Origin: Phycisphaeraceae bacterium
GTDB taxonomy: Bacteria; Planctomycetota; Phycisphaerae; Phycisphaerales; UBA1924
Direction: 5' to 3'
Length of the DNA stretch: 32,165 nucleotides
Assembly: GCA_009827215.1 (NCBI GenBank)
Contig: WUAJ01000003.1
Location: 1-32,165 of the forward strand
The notes beneath the pieces were generated by a model. It was not told the origin of the DNA and ran no database searches. It worked only from the letters and a program-made list of their open reading frames with translations. Position numbers and translations under genes: made by a program. Every line of letters begins with the position of its first letter. Positions within the stretch are counted from its first letter, which is position 1. This document shows positions 7,265 to 13,865 of this stretch, one piece after another.

Positions 7265-7909
7265 ATGAGCGATGACATCCGGCATATCTGTTTCGACTGG
7301 GGCGGGGTCATACTCAAAATCTGTCGTACTTGGGAAGAAGGCTGCGCTAGCGCCGGCATCGAGAAGAAGACCAAGAAAGCCGGGACGGCGTGCTACAAGA
7401 AGATGCGCGCCATCGAGCCGCGCTACCAAACAGGACAGATGAGCGACAAGGCGTTCTTCCGCTCGATCTCCAAAGCATGCGATGAGGCGTACTCGATCGA
7501 CGATGTTGCCGCGGTCCATCATGCGTGGTTGCTCGACGAGTACGAGGGGATGGGCGAGCTGATCGACGAGCTCAACGAGTACGCGGATCTGACGACTGGA
7601 TTGTTCTCCAACACGAACTCGCTTCACTGGGATCGGATGGAAGAGGAATCTCCGAGCGCGTTCATCATCGAGCACAAGCACGGCAGTCACTTGTTCGGAC
7701 TCGCAAAGCCGGACGAAAAAGCGTTCGCGGCCTACGAGCGCCGCGTCAATGCGGCGGGGTCGCAGATCCTATTCTTCGATGATTCCCCTGAGAATGTCGC
7801 GGGGGCTCGCGCCTTCGGCTGGAACGCGGAGCAGGTCGATTTCAAGAAGTGCACCGCGACCCAGGTTCGTGCGCATCTTGAGCGGCTGATGATTCTCGAA
7901 CCGGCATAA
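7265..7909 (+). CDS. HAD-superfamily phosphatase, YihX-like
   Basis: The 214-residue protein has the HAD motifs in order: motif I CFDWGGVI with nucleophile D11, motif II LFSNTN, motif III Lys in AKPDEKAF, and motif IV FFDDSPENV. A helical cap lies between motifs I and II. The residue two past the nucleophile is Gly, as in YihX-type (HAD-IA) enzymes. YihX removes phosphate from glucose-1-phosphate, but the substrate here cannot be read from sequence. The ATG lies one base after the truD stop, so the genes are probably cotranscribed. This gene uses G-rich codons, unlike the start of truD. Confidence 0.8.
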   Translation: MSDDIRHICFDWGGVILKICRTWEEGCASAGIEKKTKKAGTACYKKMRAIEPRYQTGQMSDKAFFRSISKACDEAYSIDDVAAVHHAWLLDEYEGMGELIDELNEYADLTTGLFSNTNSLHWDRMEEESPSAFIIEHKHGSHLFGLAKPDEKAFAAYERRVNAAGSQILFFDDSPENVAGARAFGWNAEQVDFKKCTATQVRAHLERLMILEPA

Positions 7910-7950
7910 TCATCCACCATTGGCTATTTTGAGTTGTTAGGTTATTCTGC

Positions 7951-7978
7951 TTGACATTTACTTGTTGCAACACATAAT
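7951..7978 (+). promoter_or_regulatory. Promoter of the MarR gene with operator in the spacer
   Basis: TTGACA (7951-7956) is a perfect -35, followed by a 16-bp spacer and CATAAT (7973-7978). The palindrome TGTTGCAACA (7963-7972) fills the spacer next to the -10, a classical repressor position. Only five bases separate the -10 from the ATG at 7984 and no Shine-Dalgarno fits between, so the mRNA is probably leaderless. Confidence 0.75.
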
Positions 7979-7983
7979 ACAGC

Positions 7984-8487
7984 ATGGCTACGCAAAATAC
8001 AAAAACAGATTCTCGCTCTCGGCTCGCGGTTGAGCTTGGGAAGAAGAACGCGTTCACGATGCGTGAGCAGGAGGCGTATCTGAATCTGGTGCGGACGATG
8101 AGCGTGCTGGGGCGCGACTTTGCGCAGTTGTTTAAGAGCTTCGGCGTGTCGGAAACGCAGTACAACGCGCTGCGGATTATTGCGGGAGCCGGGAAGCAGG
8201 GCATACGGATGGAATCGATCGGGGAGCGGATGGTGGCGCATGATCCGGACACGACTCGGCTCGTGAATCGCTTGCTCGATGCGGGGTTTGTCGTCAAGGA
8301 GAAGCTCGAGGACGATCGCAGGTGCTCTGTCGTGCGGATCACTGGTGAGGGGCGGGCGCTGCTCAAGCGGATGCGGGGCAAGGTGGACCAGCTGCACAAG
8401 CAGCAGCTGGGGCACATGAAGGCGGGTGAGCTGGATCAACTCAACAGGTTGCTGGTCCTTGCACGCGATGGGGCAGAAACTGAATGA
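7984..8487 (+). CDS. MarR-family transcriptional regulator
   Basis: The 167-residue protein has a helical N-terminus and a winged helix-turn-helix at about 50-125. The recognition region is SETQYNALRIIAG...MESIGERMVAHDPDTTRLVNRLLDAGFVVKEKLEDDRRCSVVRITGEG, whose D-RR-x(5)-T wing is typical of MarR. A C-terminal helix for dimerisation follows. MarR proteins usually repress their own and a neighbouring gene until a small phenolic or oxidant ligand binds. Here the same 12-base sequence TGTTGCAACACA lies upstream of this gene and upstream of the pirin gene, so it probably controls both. The ligand is unknown; the pirin (quercetinase-like) partner suggests an aromatic compound or oxidative stress. 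Confidence 0.9.
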   Translation: MATQNTKTDSRSRLAVELGKKNAFTMREQEAYLNLVRTMSVLGRDFAQLFKSFGVSETQYNALRIIAGAGKQGIRMESIGERMVAHDPDTTRLVNRLLDAGFVVKEKLEDDRRCSVVRITGEGRALLKRMRGKVDQLHKQQLGHMKAGELDQLNRLLVLARDGAETE

Positions 8488-8509
8488 TCTGATTTTATTT
8501 GGAATAATA

Positions 8510-8523
8510 TGTGTTGCAACACA
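8510..8523. promoter_or_regulatory. 14-bp palindromic operator upstream of pirin
   Basis: TGTGTTGCAACACA is a perfect 14-bp palindrome, and its TGTTGCAACACA half-overlap repeats the sequence at 7963-7974 exactly. A possible promoter CTGAAT (8480-8485), 17 bp, AATAAT (8503-8508) would place the start site inside the palindrome, consistent with repression by the upstream MarR protein. Confidence 0.65.
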
Positions 8524-8579
8524 CTTTATACAGGTAACACTCCACGGCACTCGCTGGAGCACAGGAAAGGAGCGGCATC

Positions 8580-9293
8580 ATGACCAAGACAAACGCACAA
8601 CTCAGGTTTTGGGACGGCGCGACGCGCGGGCGGACGCAGATTGGCTGGCTCGACGGGTACCACTCGTTCTCGTTTGGTCGGTACATGGATCCGGATCGGA
8701 TGGGGTTTCGTTCGCTCCGGGTGATTAACGATGACAAGATCAAGGCGAGCCGCGGGTTTGGGATGCATCCGCATCATGAGATGGAGATCCTGACCTGGGT
8801 GCTCGATGGGAAGATCAAGCACGAGGACAGCACTGGTCAGCATGGCGAGATCGTTCCCGGCGATCTCCAGCTGATGTCTGCGGGCAGGGGGATCCGCCAT
8901 AGCGAGTTCAATGGTCTGGATGATGCGACGACGCATCTGCTGCAGATCTGGATCGAGCCGAGCGTTGCGGGGGTCGAGCCGGGATATCAGCAGACGTCGT
9001 TTGATGCGGCGGGTCGAGCGGATCAATGGCAGCTGCTCGCGTCTCCTGCTGCTCGCGATGGGTCGCTGAAGATTCACGCGGATGCGGAGGTCTCGGTTGC
9101 GGACCTGAGTGCTGGAAGCATGATCGGAGCGATTGTCCCTGACGGTCGGCATGGGTATGTCCATGTGGCGCGCGGGAAGGTCTTGGTTGATGGCAAAGAA
9201 CTCACGGGTGGTGATGCGTTCTCGTTTGAAGCGGGACGCGTTGACATTGAAGGAATCGAGGGCAGCGAGTTGCTGTTCTTTGAACTGGCATAA
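8580..9293 (+). CDS. Pirin-family cupin protein (YhhW-like)
   Basis: The 237-residue protein has the pirin bicupin layout. Its N-terminal cupin holds the metal site H63-x-H65 (in GMHPHHEME) and H107-x-E109 (in RGIRHSEF), matching the ligand set of YhhW, which has quercetin 2,3-dioxygenase activity in vitro. The opening W-L-D-GYHSFSFG and the segment WIEPS are also family hallmarks. The natural substrate is not known. A strong Shine-Dalgarno (AAAGGAG, 8565-8571) precedes the ATG. It follows the MarR gene with an operator between them and precedes a SnoaL-like gene by 31 bases, so these form a likely stress- or aromatic-responsive unit. Confidence 0.9.
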   Translation: MTKTNAQLRFWDGATRGRTQIGWLDGYHSFSFGRYMDPDRMGFRSLRVINDDKIKASRGFGMHPHHEMEILTWVLDGKIKHEDSTGQHGEIVPGDLQLMSAGRGIRHSEFNGLDDATTHLLQIWIEPSVAGVEPGYQQTSFDAAGRADQWQLLASPAARDGSLKIHADAEVSVADLSAGSMIGAIVPDGRHGYVHVARGKVLVDGKELTGGDAFSFEAGRVDIEGIEGSELLFFELA

Positions 9294-9324
9294 ACACACA
9301 CGAACCACACAAGGAGAAAGCACT

Positions 9325-9690
9325 ATGAGCACTGGTACAGAAACACAGGTCGGGATCGAATCGCTTCTGGGATACATCCGCGAGGGGCGGATCATGGACG
9401 CGATGAAGGAGTTTTATGCGGATGATGTGGTGATGGAGGAGCCGGCGTATGGGAAGACTGTGGGGCTCGCGGCGAATCTTGAGCGCGAGCAGCAGTTTGT
9501 GGATTCGGTCGCGGAGTTCACGAGCTTCGAGACTCCCAAGGTCATGGTCGGCGAAAATAGCTCGGCGTACGAGAACTCGATGAGCTGGAAGAGCACGGAT
9601 GGTCAGGACATCCAGATCGAGCAGGTCGCGGTTCAGGAATGGCGCGATGGGAAGATTGTGAGCGAGCGATTCTACTACGCGACGAGTTGA
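9325..9690 (+). CDS. SnoaL-like (NTF2-fold) protein
   Basis: The 121-residue protein fits a single NTF2-like cone: helix (IESLLGYIREGRIMDAMKEFYADDVVMEEP), then strands including KVMVGENSSAYENSMSWK and a final IEQVAVQEWRDGKIVSERFYY. The last segment, W-x-DGKI-x-ERFYY, is typical of SnoaL-like and DUF4440-like proteins. Members may be polyketide cyclases, isomerases or merely ligand-binding proteins, so no reaction is assigned. AAGGAG at 9311-9316 supports the start at 9325. It is downstream of the pirin gene and probably in the same MarR-controlled transcript. Confidence 0.8.
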   Translation: MSTGTETQVGIESLLGYIREGRIMDAMKEFYADDVVMEEPAYGKTVGLAANLEREQQFVDSVAEFTSFETPKVMVGENSSAYENSMSWKSTDGQDIQIEQVAVQEWRDGKIVSERFYYATS

Positions 9691-9696
9691 GCTTGG

Positions 9697-10716
9697 TTAT
9701 TGAGACAGCTCGTCGTAGACGGCGCTGATGGCGCGGGATTTGATTCGTTCGAATCCCAGTCCATCCATGAAGTCCCAATGCATTTCGGCGACGGCTTCCT
9801 TTGTGGTGCCGGCGTCGATTTGTTTTTGGACTTGTTCGATGAGTTGGCTCATGTAGTCGAGTTGTGATTGGATGATGGCTTTGGTTCCTGGTTGGCCGTG
9901 TCCTGGGATAACTGTGGTTTTGGAGTCGCAGAGGGCGAGTGTTCTTTGGAGTGAGTTCACCCATCCCTTGGCGGTGACTCCTGCGGATGGGTCGAAGAAT
10001 GGGTGGAGTCCTGCGAAGACGAGGTCTCCGGTATGGATCACATTGTCGTTCTCGAAATGAACGACGAGGTCGTTGTCGGTGTGTCCGGCGCCGAAGTGGT
10101 GAAGGGTGATTTCGGTTGAAGGGATTGTGGTGACGGCTTTATCTACGGCGGTGGTTGGGGTGATGGTTTGGTTGGTCCAGCTCGACGCTTTGGAAGAGAT
10201 TTGGTGTGCGATTGATTCGAGTTCTTCGGAGTCGCTGTATTGCTTTGCTTGGTCCACGGCGTTTTGGGCGGTTTGTTTGAATCGATCGAGCTGGGATTGG
10301 ATCCGTGGGATGGCGTTCTTGTGTGCGTAGGACGCTTTGGCGTGTGGGATGATGGCGCCGTTTCCGGCGGTGTGGTCGCCGTGGTGGTGGGTGTTGATCA
10401 GGGTGAGGGGCGGATGATCCGCGGCGAGGATTGTGTGGGCATCATCAAGGATCGCGCCGGCGAAGTGTGGATACTTGGTATCGATGAGTGTGCAACGGTC
10501 TTCGCGGAGGTGGAGCAGGACATTTCCTCCGGTGTTGAGGTCTACGAAGGCGTAGTGGTTTGGCTTGATCTGGTACCACTTGAGCAAGGTTTGTTTATTG
10601 TCTACTAGTGAGCGGAACGCTGAAGCGATCGCCGGGGATGTGATGGCGAGGGTTGAGGTGGTTGCGGCGAAGAGTTTGAGGGCGTCGCGGCGCGAGAGGG
10701 CTGATTGAATGGTCAC
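9697..10716 (-). CDS. Tat-exported MBL-fold metallo-hydrolase
   Basis: The 339-residue protein starts with a twin-arginine signal (SRRDALKLFAATTS, R9-R10), so it is likely exported folded. The mature part has the metallo-beta-lactamase motif H110-x-H112-x-D114-H115 in NTHHHGDHT, a later zinc-ligand His in GAGHTDND, the bridging Asp in IHTGDLVF, and PGHGQPG. This is a general class-B-like hydrolase scaffold; the substrate (lactone, thioester, beta-lactam or other) is not evident. The start is GTG at 10716, supported by AAAGGAG six bases upstream. It converges with the SnoaL-like gene, with six bases between stops. Confidence 0.85.
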   Translation of the reverse strand: MTIQSALSRRDALKLFAATTSTLAITSPAIASAFRSLVDNKQTLLKWYQIKPNHYAFVDLNTGGNVLLHLREDRCTLIDTKYPHFAGAILDDAHTILAADHPPLTLINTHHHGDHTAGNGAIIPHAKASYAHKNAIPRIQSQLDRFKQTAQNAVDQAKQYSDSEELESIAHQISSKASSWTNQTITPTTAVDKAVTTIPSTEITLHHFGAGHTDNDLVVHFENDNVIHTGDLVFAGLHPFFDPSAGVTAKGWVNSLQRTLALCDSKTTVIPGHGQPGTKAIIQSQLDYMSQLIEQVQKQIDAGTTKEAVAEMHWDFMDGLGFERIKSRAISAVYDELSQ

Positions 10717-10763
10717 CGTATGCTCCTTTGTGCGTGGTCTTGCTGTGCTAGGATAGGGGCGCT

Positions 10764-10819
10764 CTGGGAATGGTCCCTCGGCGTGTGTGTAACTCCGATC
10801 GCTCGGCGATCATTCCCAG
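10764..10819 (+). promoter_or_regulatory. Hairpin in the EF-P leader
   Basis: CTGGGAATG (10764-10772) pairs perfectly with CATTCCCAG (10811-10819), 13 bases before the efp ATG. The only plausible Shine-Dalgarno (AGGA, 10818-10821) begins at the 3' foot of the stem. An alternative inner stem GATCGC/GCGATC (10797-10802 with 10806-10811) shares one base with the outer stem, so two folds may compete. Confidence 0.5.
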
Positions 10820-10832
10820 GAAACTGATATCT

Positions 10833-11399
10833 ATGAAAGCAAACGAACTGCGTCCGGGCATGGCGGTGAACTACAGCGGGAAGTTGTATGTTGTTGCGAA
10901 GCTTGCACATACGAAACCCGGCAAGGGGCCGGCGTACATCCAGATCAAGATGCGTGCTGTGGATGGGTCTGGGATGACAGAGAAGCGATTCCAAGGCTCG
11001 GATGTGGTTGATGGTGCGACACTTGATCGGCGTGAGATGGAGTTTCTCTACGGCGACGGTGAGGGCGGCGGGACTTTCATGGATATGGAAGACTACGACC
11101 AGGTCGAGTTGAGTCAGGATCTGCTCGACGACGCGTTGCTCTACATGTCTCCGAACTCGAGCTGCACTGTGCTGTTCCACGAGGGGAATCCGGTTGCGAT
11201 TGAACTGCCTTCTGCGGTTGTAGTCACTGTGACCGAAACACCTCCTGGTATCAAGGGCGCGACTGCGACGAATCAGCTCAAGGAAGCTGAGTGTGATACT
11301 GGATTGAAGACGCGCGTGCCGCCGTTTATCTCCAATGGCGAGAAGATCCGTGTATCGACTGAAGACGGGTCGTACATGGCGCGCGTGAAGGACGAGTAA
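10833..11399 (+). CDS. efp: Translation elongation factor P
   Basis: The 188-residue protein has the three-domain EF-P length. Domain I includes LRPGMAVNYSGKLYVV and the tip loop TKPGKGPAY with the modifiable Lys at K31. Domain III contains VTETPPGIKGATATNQLKEA and ends KIRVSTEDGSYMARV. EF-P binds between P and E sites of the ribosome and rescues stalling at consecutive prolines. Which modification K31 carries, if any, cannot be told here; no epmA, epmB or other EF-P-modifying gene is in the window. An in-frame ATG at 10770 was rejected because it would precede the conserved start by 21 unrelated residues. aroK begins two bases after the stop. Confidence 0.93.
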   Translation: MKANELRPGMAVNYSGKLYVVAKLAHTKPGKGPAYIQIKMRAVDGSGMTEKRFQGSDVVDGATLDRREMEFLYGDGEGGGTFMDMEDYDQVELSQDLLDDALLYMSPNSSCTVLFHEGNPVAIELPSAVVVTVTETPPGIKGATATNQLKEAECDTGLKTRVPPFISNGEKIRVSTEDGSYMARVKDE

Positions 11400-11401
11400 A
11401 G

Positions 11402-11938
11402 ATGAGCACGCTCGAACCCAATCTCGTGTTGATTGGGTTGCGCGGTTCTGGTAAGTCCACCATCGGTGCTCGGCTTGCCGAATCACTCGGACGCGACTTT
11501 GTCGATCTCGATGACTCGACGGCTCGCGTTTTGGACTGCGCTGGCGCCGGAGAAGCGATCGCGAATCATGGGATGGACGCGTTCCGCGCTGCGGAGCGAA
11601 CGGCTCTGTACCAGGAGTTACAGACCAATGGACGCGTGATCGCGCTTGGGGGTGGGACCCCCACTGCTGAGGGGTGCGTGGGACTGCTCAACTCGAGTGA
11701 ATGTCGCGTGATCTATCTCAAAGCGCAACCAAGCACGCTGCGGACACGCTTGAGCAGCACGGACAACACGGATCGCCCCTCGCTCACGGGCGGCGATGTG
11801 CTTGATGAGATCGGGACGGTCTACGAACAGCGTGATCCGTTGTATATGCAGATCGCAGAATCGGTCGTGCACACCGATGGAGTGAGCGAGGACTCGACGG
11901 TTGTGGCGTTGATCGCGCTGGCGAGAGCGGAGTCCTAA
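11402..11938 (+). CDS. aroK: Shikimate kinase
   Basis: The 178-residue protein has the P-loop GLRGSGKST (12-20), the shikimate-binding DLDD region (35-38), an Arg-containing helix AFRAAERTALYQEL, the LGGGTPT loop, and a lid segment with RP in NTDRPSL. It phosphorylates shikimate at the 3-OH with ATP in aromatic amino acid synthesis. It lies two bases after efp, so the two genes are probably cotranscribed. Its stop overlaps the stop of the convergent trpF gene, another aromatic amino acid enzyme (11935-11938). Confidence 0.9.
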   Translation: MSTLEPNLVLIGLRGSGKSTIGARLAESLGRDFVDLDDSTARVLDCAGAGEAIANHGMDAFRAAERTALYQELQTNGRVIALGGGTPTAEGCVGLLNSSECRVIYLKAQPSTLRTRLSSTDNTDRPSLTGGDVLDEIGTVYEQRDPLYMQIAESVVHTDGVSEDSTVVALIALARAES

Positions 11939-12570
11939 CTATTTGCGGCGTGGACCGCAGCGCAGAGTTTGGCAATCTTGGTGTGGTCTTTGATTCCCGG
12001 CTCGGATTCGACGCCGGATGAGATGTCCACGGCGTAAGGCTTGAGGGTCTTGATGACCTCGGTCACATTGGATTCATCCAGACCTCCGGCGATGATGATC
12101 CGCTTTGTATAGTTCTCTATGAGTGGTGCGAGCTGGGACCAATCGAACGCTTTGCCTTCACCTCCATCGGAGCCGTCGATGAGGAGGGCGTCGACCTCGG
12201 CAACCTTTGACCAACGATCGAGCTGGGATTGGATGGTGACCTGTTCGTATTTGAATGCCTTGATGACTCCGGGTCCGCACTGCTGGACGAGTGAGACAGG
12301 TTCTTTGCCGTGGAGTTGGAAGGAGTGCGCGGGACAGGTTTGTTCGAGGTCACAGAACTCGTCGAGGGTGAGGTCGCGGGAGACTCCGATCGCGGAGACC
12401 ATCGGTGGTAAGTTGAACATGATCGCGGCGGCGTCATCCGGATCGATGAAGCGCGGGGTGTCTTTGACGAAGATGAATCCGAGCGCGTCGGCGCCGTTGT
12501 CCACGGCGGCTTGGGCGTCGGCGATGTTGGTGATGCCGCAGATTTTGATTCGTGTGCGATGGTGAGTCAT
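11935..12570 (-). CDS. trpF: Phosphoribosylanthranilate isomerase
   Basis: The 211-residue protein is a one-domain TIM barrel with the TrpF signatures. These are KICGIT (catalytic base C11), ALGFIF, the QLHG strand, the general-acid Asp D132 in LLIDGSDGGEGKAFDW, and the phosphate-binding IIAGGLDESNV and VDISSGVE. It isomerises N-(5'-phosphoribosyl)anthranilate in tryptophan synthesis. It starts in a 4-base ATGA overlap with the upstream rhomboid gene, so translation is probably coupled. No other trp genes are in the window. Confidence 0.92.
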   Translation of the reverse strand: MTHHRTRIKICGITNIADAQAAVDNGADALGFIFVKDTPRFIDPDDAAAIMFNLPPMVSAIGVSRDLTLDEFCDLEQTCPAHSFQLHGKEPVSLVQQCGPGVIKAFKYEQVTIQSQLDRWSKVAEVDALLIDGSDGGEGKAFDWSQLAPLIENYTKRIIIAGGLDESNVTEVIKTLKPYAVDISSGVESEPGIKDHTKIAKLCAAVHAANS

Positions 12571-13724
12571 TCTTGTTTGCTCCGGATGGCATCGAGTTCG
12601 GATTGGGCGAGAGCTTTGATGTCGTCGTCTGAGGTGTTGGCGATGAGGTTTTTGAGGATGTCGAGGGCTGCGTCAGGGTTGTTGAGATCGTTTGCGTTGA
12701 TGCGGGCGCGGAGGATGCAGATGACATCGCGTTCGGTATCGTTGGGGTAGTCCTTAAGCAGTGCTTGGTACGCGTCGAGTGCTTCCTGACGCTGATTGGT
12801 TTGATAAAGATGATTGGCGATCTGGTACTGCGCATCGCGATGCATCGTGGTCGGGTACTTGGGATCATCATTGAAGTACTGGACCATCGCGAGGTAGCGA
12901 TCTGCAGCATCTTCGACATTGCCTTGCGTGAGGCGTTCTGAGATCTGTGCTCGGCGTGCGGCGAGTTCGGCGACCATTGGATCCTGTTTCGATTCGGTCT
13001 TGTAGGGTTTCGGAGTGGAGTTGCGTGACGCGGCTTTGAAGGCGCGTTTGCGGTTCTTATGCTGGAGGATGGAGAAGAGGTCGTAGCTCGGTTCGCGCGC
13101 GAGGATCTTGGTCGCAAGGAGGAAAATTGCGGTGGAGATTCCTATCGCGTATCCACCAAGATGTGCGGCGTTTGCGGTGCCGTTGTTGGGTTGGAAGGTT
13201 TGGGAGAAGAGATCGATGACGATCCAGAGTCCGATGAGCCACCACGCTGGCGCCATGAGGAACTGGATGAGGATGAAGAACCAGAGCACGCGGATGCGTG
13301 AGTTGGGAAACAGCACAAGGAACGCGCCGGTCACGGCGGCGATCGCTCCCGATGCGCCGATCGCGGGATGGTTGGACACAGCGACATGAATGAGTCCCGA
13401 TCCGATCGCGCCGACGAGGTAGAAGATGGTGAATCCGATGCGTCCGAAGCGATCCTCGACTGGGGGTCCAAACACGAAGAGCGCGAGCATGTTGCCGGCG
13501 ATGTGCCAGAAGTCGGCGTGGAGGAATGCGGAAGTCACGGGTCCCCAGGGTGTGAGGTCGTGTCTCCAGACTTGTCCGAAGTTCAAGAATCGTTCGACGA
13601 GCTGGGGATCCGAAGATTGGAGAATGATCTGGAGGACGAATACCACCAGATTCAGGGCGATGAGCACAGGGACAATGCGTGTCCTGCGAGCAAGGGGGCG
13701 GTTTGTACCCAGAGGGATGAGCAT
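12567..13724 (-). CDS. Rhomboid-family intramembrane serine protease with TPR-like tail
   Basis: The 385-residue protein has a six-helix rhomboid domain (about 15-210). Active-site features are HIAGN (H74, N78), the nucleophile S125 in GASGA, and H188 in NAAHLGGYAIG. After a basic linker (about 220-250), residues 255-385 form a helical region with TPR-like spacing (A-x-YQALLKDYPND, ALDILKNLIA). Rhomboids cut transmembrane helices within the bilayer; the tail may bind substrates or partners on the cytoplasmic side. The fusion to a TPR-like tail is seen in some rhomboids. The gene is coupled to trpF by an ATGA overlap. Confidence 0.88.
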   Translation of the reverse strand: MLIPLGTNRPLARRTRIVPVLIALNLVVFVLQIILQSSDPQLVERFLNFGQVWRHDLTPWGPVTSAFLHADFWHIAGNMLALFVFGPPVEDRFGRIGFTIFYLVGAIGSGLIHVAVSNHPAIGASGAIAAVTGAFLVLFPNSRIRVLWFFILIQFLMAPAWWLIGLWIVIDLFSQTFQPNNGTANAAHLGGYAIGISTAIFLLATKILAREPSYDLFSILQHKNRKRAFKAASRNSTPKPYKTESKQDPMVAELAARRAQISERLTQGNVEDAADRYLAMVQYFNDDPKYPTTMHRDAQYQIANHLYQTNQRQEALDAYQALLKDYPNDTERDVICILRARINANDLNNPDAALDILKNLIANTSDDDIKALAQSELDAIRSKQE

Positions 13725-13780
13725 CGGGGATGGTACACGGTTGAGCGGGGCGAGGGAGTGGTGTGTTGCCTATAGTTACC

Positions 13781-13832
13781 ACCCGGTATCTGGAGACGCT
13801 GAGAGAGCGTGGCATTCCAGATCGAGCCGGGT
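13781..13832 (+). promoter_or_regulatory. Three-tier hairpin in the citrate synthase leader
   Basis: Nested arms pair as ACCCGG (13781-13786) with CCGGGT (13827-13832), ATCTGGA (13788-13794) with TCCAGAT (13816-13822), and ACGCT (13796-13800) with AGCGT (13806-13810), closing a GAGAG loop. A -10-like TATAGT at 13771-13776 would start the transcript at about the first arm. No T-run follows, so it is not a terminator. The Shine-Dalgarno AAAGGA (13855-13860) lies free downstream. Confidence 0.6.
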
Positions 13833-13865
13833 CTTTGAGCCGATTTGTAGTCGAAAGGATGCTGT

